DNA of 49,380 bases. Origin: a bacterium. GTDB taxonomy: Bacteria; Zixibacteria; MSB-5A5; GN15; FEB-12. Both the position numbers and the translations under genes were made by a program. The DNA is taken from contig JAUWIB010000138.1 of the NCBI GenBank assembly GCA_030605565.1, positions 1-49,380 on the forward strand, read 5' to 3'. Within the stretch, counting starts at the first letter, position 1. The number at the start of each line of letters is the position of its first letter. Below the pieces are notes generated by a model. It did not search any database and was not told the origin of the DNA. It was given only the letters and a program-made list of their open reading frames with translations. Shown here piece by piece: positions 24,925 to 33,800 of the stretch.

Positions 24925-25458
24925 TCCGCACCACCTGTCATTCCCGCGCAGGCGGCAATCCCTCCGTATTTGTGGGCGGCAGACGTCCTGAGGTTGTCCC
25001 ACAAGTTGCTTTTTCTGTCGCGTAGCGGCGGGGCTTGTCTCCGCCGGCCACAAGTGGCGTTCATTGGGGCGACACAAGGCCGCCCCCTACGCGGGGTTAC
25101 GTGACACTCTTGTGAATAATGTTTTTTGTCACCTTGGTTTTCGATCTTGTGGGACAGCCTCTCCTCGTCTGCCCCAGTATCCACGTGGCGCACGAGGACG
25201 TACACCACGCACAGTGATAAATCACTCCTTCGCGCTTCGCGCGCTATGCCACTCATGGCACACCCCCTATAATCCTTGTAGGGCATGATCCCTGCGATCC
25301 TACCGAAACGTCATTCTGAGCGGAGTCGAAGGGTGGCGTACCCTGCGGTCGGATACTGGATACTGGCTTTCGCCAGTATGACAATAATAGAGAAGAAAGA
25401 TGCCCCCCTTCGCGGGCCGGACGGTTCCGCAGAGTTCTTACTATACTTGCACGATTCA
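24925..25458. repeat. Repeat-filled gap inside the Bat cluster
   Basis: These 534 bp contain no convincing gene. They hold REP-like CTGTCATTCC motifs (24919-24960), the 243-bp element of family 3 (24971-25213), a TGCCA/TGGCA hairpin near 25247-25260, a GTCATTCTGAGCGGAGTCGA motif (from 25310), and a TACTGGC/GCCAGTA hairpin (25361-25378). Several of these are of types found dispersed in bacterial genomes. The block separates moxR/DUF58 from the rest of the aerotolerance genes, which share its orientation. Confidence 0.7.
24971..25213. repeat. 243-bp element with inverted arms, family 3, copy A
   Basis: The left arm (24971-25001) differs from copy B (34101-34131) at 3 of 31 positions, and the right arm (25146-25213) at 2 of 68. 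The 144-bp cores show no visible similarity, although they are the same length. Inner parts of the two arms are inverted repeats of each other (GGCAGACG...GAGG-TGTCCCACAAG), so the element could fold into a long hairpin. On the minus strand both arms read in the same open frame (VVYVL-RHVDTGADEERLSHK and WD-LRTSAAHK). Confidence 0.75.
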
Positions 25459-26334
25459 TCAATGCCGCCGCTCCCGCTTCTTAAAAAAGTTAATCAGGGG
25501 CACGATGTATGATTGGTCGGTGTGTATATTGATGAAGTCGAGGTTTATCAACTTGAACCCTTTTTCCAGAGCCGAGGTGTCTTCCTGGGCGCGGGCCGCA
25601 AACTCCCGCCGGAAAGTGCGCGAGGCCGTATCGACCATGATAACCTCGCCGGTTTCGGCATCCTCCAACTCGATCAGTCCGACATTCTCGAAACTCGTCT
25701 CACGCGGGTCGGTGATCTTGACCGCGATGATATCATGCTTTTTGTTGGCGATCTGCAGCGGCTTGTAGAATCCCTCGGACAAGAAATCCGACACCAGGAA
25801 CACCACTGACTTGCGCTTGATCACTTTGGTGAAATACTCCAGAGCGCCGCCGATATCGGTCTGGACCCCTTGCGGTCGGAAATACAGTATCTCACGGATC
25901 AATCTCAAGACATGACCACGGCCCTTTTGGGGTGGAACGAATTTCTCGATACTGTCCGTGAAAATTATCAGTCCGACTTTGTCGTTGTTCTTGATGGCGG
26001 AAAAAGCCAGCAGCGCGCACAGTTCGGCCGCCGTCTCGCTCTTGAACTGTTTGCGAGTACCGAACTGACCGGATGATGAGGCATCCACCAACAGCACCAC
26101 CGACAGTTCCCGCTCCTCCTTGAACTTCTTAATGTGTGGATAGCCGGTTCGCGCCGTGACGTTCCAGTCGATCAAACGTATATCATCACCCGGTTCATAC
26201 TGACGCACCTCCTCAAACTCCATACCCTGCCCCTTGAAGGTGGAGTGATACTCGCCGGAGAACAGGTCGTTGACCAGTTTCTTGGTCCGTATCTCGATCC
26301 GACGGATTTTCTTGAGTACTTCCTTGGGAATCAT
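25459..26334 (-). CDS. DUF58-domain protein of the MoxR/Bat system
   Basis: This 291-residue cytosolic protein lies 9 bp after moxR. It has the DUF58 signature G-E-Y-H-S-T-F-K-G-Q-G-M-E-F near residues 27-40 and EVRQYEPGDDIRLIDWNVTART (about 42-63). A VWA-like fold follows, with a MIDAS-type VDASSSG (about 88-94). DUF58 proteins are the usual partner of MoxR AAA ATPases and are thought to be remodelled by them. The end (INFFKKRERRH) abuts the repeat block at 25458. Confidence 0.92.
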   Translation of the reverse strand: MIPKEVLKKIRRIEIRTKKLVNDLFSGEYHSTFKGQGMEFEEVRQYEPGDDIRLIDWNVTARTGYPHIKKFKEERELSVVLLVDASSSGQFGTRKQFKSETAAELCALLAFSAIKNNDKVGLIIFTDSIEKFVPPQKGRGHVLRLIREILYFRPQGVQTDIGGALEYFTKVIKRKSVVFLVSDFLSEGFYKPLQIANKKHDIIAVKITDPRETSFENVGLIELEDAETGEVIMVDTASRTFRREFAARAQEDTSALEKGFKLINLDFINIHTDQSYIVPLINFFKKRERRH

Positions 26335-26343
26335 ACTGATTGA

Positions 26344-27333
26344 TTAAGGCACTTCGATGGTGTCAAAGATCTTCGCAACGATCTTGTCGCTGTCGATCTC
26401 CTCCGCCTCCGCTTCATAAGTTATAATGATCCGGTGCCTGAGCACGTCGTAGCCGATCGCCTTGATGTCCTCCGGGGTGATGTAGCCGCGTCCCTTAAGA
26501 AAGGCGTGCGCCTTGGCGGCCAGGTTCAGATAGATCGAGGCACGCGGAGACGCGCCATAGGCGATGAGGTCGGTCAGGTCGCTCAGACCATATTTGGCCG
26601 GTTCACGCGAGGCGAAAACGATGTTGATAATGTAGTCCTTGACTTTTTCATCGACATAAATGGAACGCAGAACCTCTCGTGCCCTGATAATGTCGGCCGT
26701 CGTCACCACGCGCGTTACCTCGGCTATCTCGGCGCCGGTATTGCGATCCATAATCTCGCGCTCCTCGGTCGGCGAGGGATATCCAATCCTGAGCATCAGC
26801 ATGAACCGATCGACCTGCGCTTCCGGCAGCGGATAGGTCCCTTCCTGTTCAATCGGGTTCTGCGTCGCCAGCACGAGAAACGGTTCGTCGAGTTTGAAGG
26901 TGGTGTCACTGATAGTGACCTGTCGCTCCTGCATCGCCTCCAGAAGCGCCGACTGCACCTTGGCCGGCGCGCGGTTGATTTCGTCGGCCAGAATGATGTT
27001 GGCGAATATCGGACCCTTCTTGACCGAAAACTCCGAGGTCTGCGGGTTGTAAATCATCGTTCCGATCAAATCAGCCGGCAAGAGATCGGGTGTGAACTGA
27101 AGCCGCTGGAATTTGGCATCGATAGCATCCGAGAGCGTCTTGACCGAAAGCGTCTTGGCCAGTCCCGGCACGCCCTCAATTAGAATGTGCCCGTTGGCCA
27201 GAATGCCGATCAGGAGTCGATCTATCAGATACTGTTGTCCCACGATGACCTTGCTGATTTGCTCGGTCAGCCGCTCAACAAATGAAGACTCCTGTTCTAC
27301 TCGGGCCTGGATTTCCTGGATATCGGTGTGCAT
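26344..27333 (-). CDS. moxR: MoxR-family AAA ATPase
   Basis: This is a 329-residue AAA+ ATPase. A TTG at 27336 precedes the ATG at 27333; GGAGG lies 4 bases before the ATG, so the ATG is chosen. Walker A is GVPGLAKT (about 54-61), Walker B is IILADEINRAP (about 114-124), and sensor 1 is VLATQNPIEQEGTYPLPEAQ with the arginine-finger region FMLMLRIGYP. MoxR proteins act as chaperones for VWA-domain complexes; here the likely clients are the DUF58, BatA and BatB proteins. It comes just before the DUF58 gene in the same direction. Confidence 0.95.
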   Translation of the reverse strand: MHTDIQEIQARVEQESSFVERLTEQISKVIVGQQYLIDRLLIGILANGHILIEGVPGLAKTLSVKTLSDAIDAKFQRLQFTPDLLPADLIGTMIYNPQTSEFSVKKGPIFANIILADEINRAPAKVQSALLEAMQERQVTISDTTFKLDEPFLVLATQNPIEQEGTYPLPEAQVDRFMLMLRIGYPSPTEEREIMDRNTGAEIAEVTRVVTTADIIRAREVLRSIYVDEKVKDYIINIVFASREPAKYGLSDLTDLIAYGASPRASIYLNLAAKAHAFLKGRGYITPEDIKAIGYDVLRHRIIITYEAEAEEIDSDKIVAKIFDTIEVP

Positions 27334-27355
27334 CAATCCTCCATATCAAACTAAA

Positions 27356-28213
27356 CTAAAGTTTTTCAAACAGTTCACGTATCTCCGCCTCAAGACGAAT
27401 CGTCTCACCCGGCCCCGCCGTGACGGGGCTGAACTTATCTCGCTTCGCCTGGAAAAACCAGGCGGTAATCTTCTGTTGGGCCTGTTCGCTCAAACCGGCA
27501 TCGAGAAGCTCCCTGGCCAACTGCTCCTCGGAGTATTCACCGGCCTTCAAGCCGTACTGCCCTTTGAAGAACTCCGCCAGAATTCGGTACAACCCGGTCT
27601 GGAACTTCTTGTGGTTGTCTCCCGAATCCGCTTTCAAGACTTGCAGGTCGTCGAGAAACTGTTCCACCACCGTTCTTACCGACTCGGCCGGTCGTTGGCT
27701 GAGTGAACGTCGCCACAGCACGATCGTTCCCACTGTCCCTACTACTAAAAAAGCGCTGACCAGCCAGTACAATAATGACCAATCGCGCTTCGGCGGCGGC
27801 GGCAATGGTTCTGCAATCACCACCGTCATCGGCTCGGTCGACAGTTCCCCCGGAAGCGAGTCCGGCCAAGTGACGTAGCTGATATTCACCGACGCGATTT
27901 GCCCCGGCCCGGATGAGATCGGCGCCAACACGTAACGGTATTGTTTGGTGGTGATTTCTGCGCTGCCGTCACCGGTTGAGGATATCGAGGAACTGAAGCC
28001 ACGGATAATCATCCCATCGATAGCCGGGCTGAGCGGTCTCCCGAACAGATAGGTCGATTGAGACCCCTCCCATTTCAATTCAATCTCAAAGAGAACGCTG
28101 TCCTCAAAGGCGATATTGAAACTGCTCAGGGATTGAGACACCGAGATACCCTGGGCCATTGCCGACGGAACCAGGACACACAGGCAGATTATCAGGATCA
28201 GAACCTTTATCAT
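27356..28213 (-). CDS. Signal-anchored membrane protein upstream of moxR (Bat cluster)
   Basis: This 285-residue protein starts at the ATG 28213 (GGGTGAA upstream), which places the signal peptide (MIKVLILIICLCVLVPSAMAQ) at the N-terminus; the frame start at 28270 is rejected. A periplasmic Ig-like region (about 21-165) follows, with SYVTWPDSLPGELSTEP. One membrane helix (YWLVSAFLVVGTVGTIVLW) precedes a cytoplasmic helical domain (KFQTGLYRILAEFFKGQYGLKAGEYSEEQL). The architecture matches the protein at 22889-23977. Its place at the head of the moxR-DUF58-bat run suggests a partner in the same complex. No catalytic motif is seen. Confidence 0.68.
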   Translation of the reverse strand: MIKVLILIICLCVLVPSAMAQGISVSQSLSSFNIAFEDSVLFEIELKWEGSQSTYLFGRPLSPAIDGMIIRGFSSSISSTGDGSAEITTKQYRYVLAPISSGPGQIASVNISYVTWPDSLPGELSTEPMTVVIAEPLPPPPKRDWSLLYWLVSAFLVVGTVGTIVLWRRSLSQRPAESVRTVVEQFLDDLQVLKADSGDNHKKFQTGLYRILAEFFKGQYGLKAGEYSEEQLARELLDAGLSEQAQQKITAWFFQAKRDKFSPVTAGPGETIRLEAEIRELFEKL

Positions 28214-28338
28214 TTCACCCAGACCGTTGTCATTCTCTCCTCTGGCGTGCCGGTTGTCAACCGGTGTCATTCATTGGCGGGTTGTCCGCCTCACAACTGG
28301 ATTTATACGCTCAAGCGAGCCAATCGTTTCCCAAAAGC

Positions 28339-29184
28339 TCACGCGGCCGCCAGCGCCACGACGCCCATGACCATGCCCACCTTCAAGGCGGTCGAACCGA
28401 TTCGTAGCAGGCGGTCGCCTGGATTGAGGCATATTAATAGCAATAGAGCCGTCAAGGGCAAGTCTATAATGAACACTGTGATCACGCCATACCAAAGGCC
28501 GTACCATCCGGCTATGATCGGCGCCAGAGTGGCCGCCACCAGAATCAGGAACAGGACCAGGGCCAATACAAGTGACTGACGGACACCGATCAGTTGTGGC
28601 AGAGTCGTCACGCCGAGCTTCTTGTCCCCTTCGAGATCTTGGACATCCTTGACGATTTCTCGCACGATATGAAACAGAAAAGCGAAAACAGCCGGGATCA
28701 ACGGACCCGGCAGATGGAAACTGCCGGCCACATCCACGGCCAGACCTCCGGTTATGAAAGTCATGGCGCCCAACAGGGCGATGACGGCATTGCCCAGAAG
28801 GGGAACCTGTTTGAGCCGGAAGTTGTACGCCATCAGCAGGCCGATGGCGATCAGGCCGGTGGCCGTAACGGCCGGGCTGACCGTGAGCGCAATCGCTACC
28901 GCCGCCAGGTTCAGGATTACGGAAGTGATTACGGCGTAGCGGCGCGACAGTGCCCGTCGAACCATGACGCGCTGCGGTCGATTGATGCGGTCGATCTCGG
29001 TGTCGATCAGATCGTTTACAATGTTCCCGGCAGCGCAAACCAGGAAGGCGCACAACGCCGACATGACCGGACCATAATAGCCGGGTTCTGCCTCGACCAG
29101 GTGAGCGCCGAGCGCGACGCCTAACATGGCCATCACACAATTAATGATCCGAATCAGTCGGAGTGTTTCGATCAGCTTGTGCAC
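28339..29184 (-). CDS. UbiA-family prenyltransferase, geranylgeranylglycerol-phosphate geranylgeranyltransferase-like
   Basis: This 281-residue polytopic enzyme starts at a GTG without a clear ribosome-binding site. Both Asp-rich prenyl-diphosphate motifs are intact: NDLIDTEID (Asn57, Asp58, Asp61, Asp65) and DVQDLEGD (Asp180, Asp183, Asp187). The start (LRLIRIINCVMAMLGVALGA) and the DRINRPQR segment resemble archaeal-type DGGGP synthases more than MenA, UbiA or haem O synthase. If so, it would add a second geranylgeranyl chain to a glycerol-phosphate ether lipid. A quinone, chlorophyll-like or other aromatic prenyltransferase remains possible. It lies 37 bp after the BamA-like gene. The 125 bp after its stop hold nothing recognisable. 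Confidence 0.75.
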   Translation of the reverse strand: MHKLIETLRLIRIINCVMAMLGVALGAHLVEAEPGYYGPVMSALCAFLVCAAGNIVNDLIDTEIDRINRPQRVMVRRALSRRYAVITSVILNLAAVAIALTVSPAVTATGLIAIGLLMAYNFRLKQVPLLGNAVIALLGAMTFITGGLAVDVAGSFHLPGPLIPAVFAFLFHIVREIVKDVQDLEGDKKLGVTTLPQLIGVRQSLVLALVLFLILVAATLAPIIAGWYGLWYGVITVFIIDLPLTALLLLICLNPGDRLLRIGSTALKVGMVMGVVALAAA

Positions 29185-29221
29185 TCAGGACGATAGGCCC
29201 GTCAGTGGTCGGTCGTCAAGT

Positions 29222-30859
29222 TTATATGTCAGCGGTGAATTCGACCGAAAGTCGCGGTTGATCGAACGGTAGGTCCGGATTCCAGCCCAGCGAGAGTCTC
29301 AGGACCCGGCCCGGTTCCATCACGGCCAACCCTAAGCCGTAGCCATAGCGATATTGTTCGTTGGTGTCGATGCTGTTGTCGTTACCATGTACGCGGTTGT
29401 TCAGGTAGGCGCCATCATAGAAAAAGAAAAGGTAACCCTGGTCAAACCGCAACCTCGGCTCCGCGGATACAGTCGCCATGTGGATGGCGGCAAACTGCTC
29501 GTTACGATAGCCCCGCAGGGAACCGGGTCCGCCGACCAGGTAAAGTTCCGACACCGGCGGCAGCGATTCGGTTGTCCGATAGCCCTGGTAACCAGTCTTC
29601 AACTGCATTACCACGCGACGATATATGCTTTGTGCTGCTTGCAGTGATACGGTGGCGCGGGTGTCGTTAAGAACCTGCTGGTCGAGATCGCCGAAGAGAC
29701 TGTCACCGGAATAGCGCCGGTGGGCATAGGCTACCGACCAGGCCAGCGACCAACCTCGGATCGGGTTACTTCGCGGCAGGAGTTCTCCGTGCAACATCGA
29801 CACCCTCGCGGTGTACCGTCGAAACGACAGTTGCCCGTCGGCCGGAGTCACCGACTTGAAGGCCAATCCGAAAGTGCCTTCCCAGTCCGATAGGAAACTG
29901 GAGGAGTATTGGGATGACGCGGTAAACTCATAAAACTGATCACGGTAGTCCCGGGTCGCCGCGCTCACGGTCAACTCACCCATGCCCACCAGGAACAACG
30001 GCTGGCGATACTCCAGGGCCAGACTGTTGCGCCCTTTTTCACGGCGTTCCGAGAGCATTCTGGCCTGTCGACCATCTCCGAACATGTTAGTGAAGCCCAT
30101 CTGCAGCGACCAGACCAGCCCAGTCGAATTGTCCGGGATGTAGCCACCGGTTCCCTCGATCCGGAACTGTTTCTTCTCATCGAATTGCAGTTCGAGCACC
30201 GCGGCCTGGTAGCCCGGCTGCGATTGCACTTTGATCGGTGGCCGGAAGGTGACGTGGCCGATTCTATCGGCTGCTGCTTCGGTTGCCTGCAAAGCCTCAT
30301 TGGTCAGCGTATCGCCGCGGCGAATCGGCAGGAGCCTTGCAATCTGTTCCGGACGGCTTCGGTCCAAACCGAGATAGCGCACATCCGCTACCATGACTAC
30401 CGGCCCACGGTTAAGAGTCACTTCGACCTCGATTGACAGACCGTCCCGACGCACGCCGGTGATCTGTATCGATGCATAGTGGTATCCATGATCGTAGAGA
30501 TGCCGTAGCCGATTCTCGATTCGGTCCTCTAAGTTGTCACGGTTGAAGCAACCCTGAACTTTGATATCGAAAGTCGAATCACCACTGACGACTATGCGCG
30601 CCAGTCGCGAACGTGCGCCACTATCTACAATAAGGCTATCGCCGGATCTTTCCGCCCGGGCATCCAGGTATCCCTCGCCGCTCAATATGGTCAGTACGGT
30701 GTCGACCAGATTTCCGTCAAACGAACGATTTGCTGCCAAACGTCCGATCTGTTTTGCAGTCACCGGTTTCTCACCTCGGTAGACTACTTGCGTCGCGACC
30801 GCATCCACGGCCAACCATTCAACCAGAAGTATGTACAGTATGATTCTACCCATACCCAT
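29222..30859 (-). CDS. BamA/TamA-family outer-membrane protein with POTRA-like domains
   Basis: This is a 545-residue Omp85-like protein. The ATG at 30859 shares one base with the upstream stop (TGATG); a TTG at 30862 also reads in frame. It has a signal peptide (IILYILLVEWLAVDAVATQ) and two or three POTRA-like units (about 25-210; for example RHLYDHGYHYASIQITGVRRDGLSIEVEV). A 16-strand-type barrel follows (about 230-545), with the family's VGGPGSLRGYRNEQF motif (Omp85 VRGF/Y-like loop) and LRFDQGYLFFFYDGAYL. Omp85 proteins insert or translocate outer-membrane proteins. Coupling to the large barrel gene before it suggests a dedicated client. Confidence 0.88.
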   Translation of the reverse strand: MGMGRIILYILLVEWLAVDAVATQVVYRGEKPVTAKQIGRLAANRSFDGNLVDTVLTILSGEGYLDARAERSGDSLIVDSGARSRLARIVVSGDSTFDIKVQGCFNRDNLEDRIENRLRHLYDHGYHYASIQITGVRRDGLSIEVEVTLNRGPVVMVADVRYLGLDRSRPEQIARLLPIRRGDTLTNEALQATEAAADRIGHVTFRPPIKVQSQPGYQAAVLELQFDEKKQFRIEGTGGYIPDNSTGLVWSLQMGFTNMFGDGRQARMLSERREKGRNSLALEYRQPLFLVGMGELTVSAATRDYRDQFYEFTASSQYSSSFLSDWEGTFGLAFKSVTPADGQLSFRRYTARVSMLHGELLPRSNPIRGWSLAWSVAYAHRRYSGDSLFGDLDQQVLNDTRATVSLQAAQSIYRRVVMQLKTGYQGYRTTESLPPVSELYLVGGPGSLRGYRNEQFAAIHMATVSAEPRLRFDQGYLFFFYDGAYLNNRVHGNDNSIDTNEQYRYGYGLGLAVMEPGRVLRLSLGWNPDLPFDQPRLSVEFTADI

Positions 30860-33800
30860 CAAAACCCAGCCACCAGTTCGCCGCGTCCGGTGAGACGAGC
30901 CCTGCGATTATCGGCGTGTCTTCCGGTGAGCGAGAAATTGAGGCGGAGTTCGCCCTTCAGACCATAGTTCAGGCGTACCGACCAAATGGCTCCACGTTTC
31001 CCCGGCTTGTTGTCGGTCAGGAAGTAAGATGGCGTCGCCCCCATATCCGTGAGTCGCTGCGTGTACAACTCAATCAGGGTGCGTAGCTCTCCCTTGCGGG
31101 CCAGTTGCCGGCGCGCGCCCAGCGATGCCAGGTAGATCCGTGAAAGTTCACCCTGCGATGATTCAGCGCGGCGATAGGCTCCACCGACAGTCAGTTCCAA
31201 AGCTGAGAAGCGTCGTCGGGCCGACAACCCGACTTTGAAGCCGGCAACATCACCGCCCCCCCCGTACGACCGGTCGCGATCGATTTGAAAGAGATCGAGC
31301 GTCTCCTCAAGGAACAGTTCGTTGACCACCTGTTTCAAACTGACTGATTCCTTACGGTGCGAACGCTGTCGGACCTCACCGGCCGCCAACCGCTGCTGCA
31401 TGTCCTCGCTGTACGACAAGTTGACTACATGAAAACTGTGTATCCTGGCCAACCGTAAATCGGCGTCGTATCGTCGGTCGTAGAACAGGAACGGTTGTGA
31501 CTTGTCCGAGAGAAAGGGAACGATCCAGTACCATTCTCGTGTGCCCTCATCGAGCAGTTCCTCTTCGATGCGTGAATCGAAACGAATGTACACCTGGCTG
31601 AATTCCCGCCTGAGGTGAAAACTTCTTTCGCCGCGCCGCACGCGGGAACGGTCGGAAAGAAGTTCTTCGACCTGGATGTAATCGCCGTCCGGGTCGGGCA
31701 GGTAGGTTCCGTCTTGAAAGATGAAGTTCCCTCGGCCCGGCTCCACTTCCAGATAGGTCAGGCCACGGGCATTGCGGGTCTCGGTGGAAACAACATAAGC
31801 GCCGTCGACCGTTAGATTTCGTTTGCCGTTATGATAGCGATAGCCCAAACGTCCGAGAAAACTCTTCTCCGAGGACAAAACTCTGTCCAACCACTGGTGT
31901 GTCACCATGAACTGGTAGCTGAGATCGCCGAGCCGCCGATTTGATGTCAGTGAGGTGCGTCGGTGCTGAAATGTCTGAAGCCACCGCCCGGTCAGGCTGT
32001 CCTCGTGGTACTGTTCGTATCGGAGGCTCTCATTCCGGCCACTCAAACCCAGTTCGTAACGCTGGTAACGGGTCCCTTGCCCGGCCCCACGGTAGTCATG
32101 TTTGCGATTGTCAGACTCAAGCAAGGACGATAGGGTAATACCATCGGCCAACAGTAATCGCACTTGTCCCATAGCGTACTCACCGTTGCCGCGCTGTGTA
32201 CTATCCCCGGACGTGAACCTCGATCTCATCTCTTCAAACCCGGCAACAGCCTCGACGCGATGATGGGGCTTCATTTCAGTTCTCACGTTGACTTTGTTCG
32301 AGCTAAAGGCGTGCTCATACTCAAGACGTGAGAGTCCCGTGCGCACGGTCACAAATCGGCTCGGCGTTACCGTCCCCTGCCAACGGTACAGGGTCTCATC
32401 CGATGTTGGCGCGTACTTTTCCGGGAGTAAAAACTCGCGTTGGAACTCCGGAGCGTTCAAGCGTTCATGCGTTCGGTACTCCGTTTGGCGATGACGGACT
32501 TCGAGTGACAGCTCATTGGCGCTCGATGACTTTCCGAACTTCCTGTCCAGTCGCAGAAGGTAGTACAGCCCGTCGTTGTCGCTGTCATCGAGAGATGAAA
32601 ACAAGTTGCGGTCATAAACGCTTTGTCGTATGTCAGCGCTGATTTGTCCCAGCACACGGCTTTTCAAGCGGGCGCGCAGGCGGTAATGATCGGCACGCTC
32701 CGGGGCAATCGGCGCGACGACCGGAAGGTAATCGCCGCCCCCGTCACCGACGAATTCGTACTGGTCGGCGCCGAGGAATCGATAACTGCCCGCGGCGACG
32801 CCGACGAAACTGAAGGTAATGCTATAATCGCCACTCTCCCGACCCACGTACTGGTAAACCGAGTCCGGCAGACTGTCGGTTACCAGAAGGTACGACCCGG
32901 TCGAGTCCGGTCGCACGCCGGTGCGCACGGCCAGCGCTGTGCTGTCACCAACCTCGGCGAGCAGCCGGCGATCTTCGGCGGTCGGTTCGCCCCACAGCGG
33001 CTGATCCTTATCGTCACCGTCCCGACGCAACTCCAGAGCTATTGTCAGCAATGAGTCCCCGAATACGGCGCTCCCCCCGGTTGACAACAGTTCGCCCTTG
33101 TAACCGCTTGCCAGTGGTTGGAAATCGACCTCGATACGTCGACGGCTGTCGATTGGGTGGTTGACGTTGAAGGTGATGCGGCCGGTTGGGTAATCGACGG
33201 TGTAGTCCTTGTTGGCGCCGCGTTCGAGTTGCTCGCCGTCGAGCCACACTTGTTCTGAGCGCGGCGCCACCGGCTGCGGTCGTCCGGACTCACTGATCGC
33301 GTAGGGTCCCTGCAAACCGTCATGCCCCATGAAGCGCACCGAGGCATACCTGCCTTTGGGGCGCGCTGCCAATGCGTCGACATGCCAACGCTCCCTTTGC
33401 ACAACGAACATGGCGCCGGATGCTGCGCGCGACGTGGGCGCGACCAATGACAGACGGTCGACCGTTTCGATGTCGCCAACCTGCGCCGTGACAGATGGCG
33501 AGGTCAGCCTCAGGTTGACTTTGTCCAGTTCATTGAGGCGGCTGTTGGCCGTGCCGTAGGAAGGGTCGTAGCCTCGATCCGACACGGCGCCGCTTATCAG
33601 TACTCCCGGCGCCAGTTCGCCAGAGATCGTCAGGTCCAACGACTGGCTGAACTCCGATGATCCGGCGGTGCGGGCTGAGAACCGAAACGATTTGGCGCCG
33701 CTGATGGATACACTAGATGCGGATGTTGTCGACGTCATGCCAACCGGCCGTTGCTGTGGCCGGGGAGTCGTGACCGCAGACGTGGAGGCCGGTGGCAGTT

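Noticed and set aside
24921-25286. 121-codon minus-strand frame
   Set aside because: It consists of the 243-bp repeat and REP-like DNA, with no family motif. It is kept only as an observation under the repeat.
28271-29140. 289-codon minus-strand frame
   Set aside because: It is another frame of the UbiA-family gene, rich in Arg, Gly and His, with no motif.
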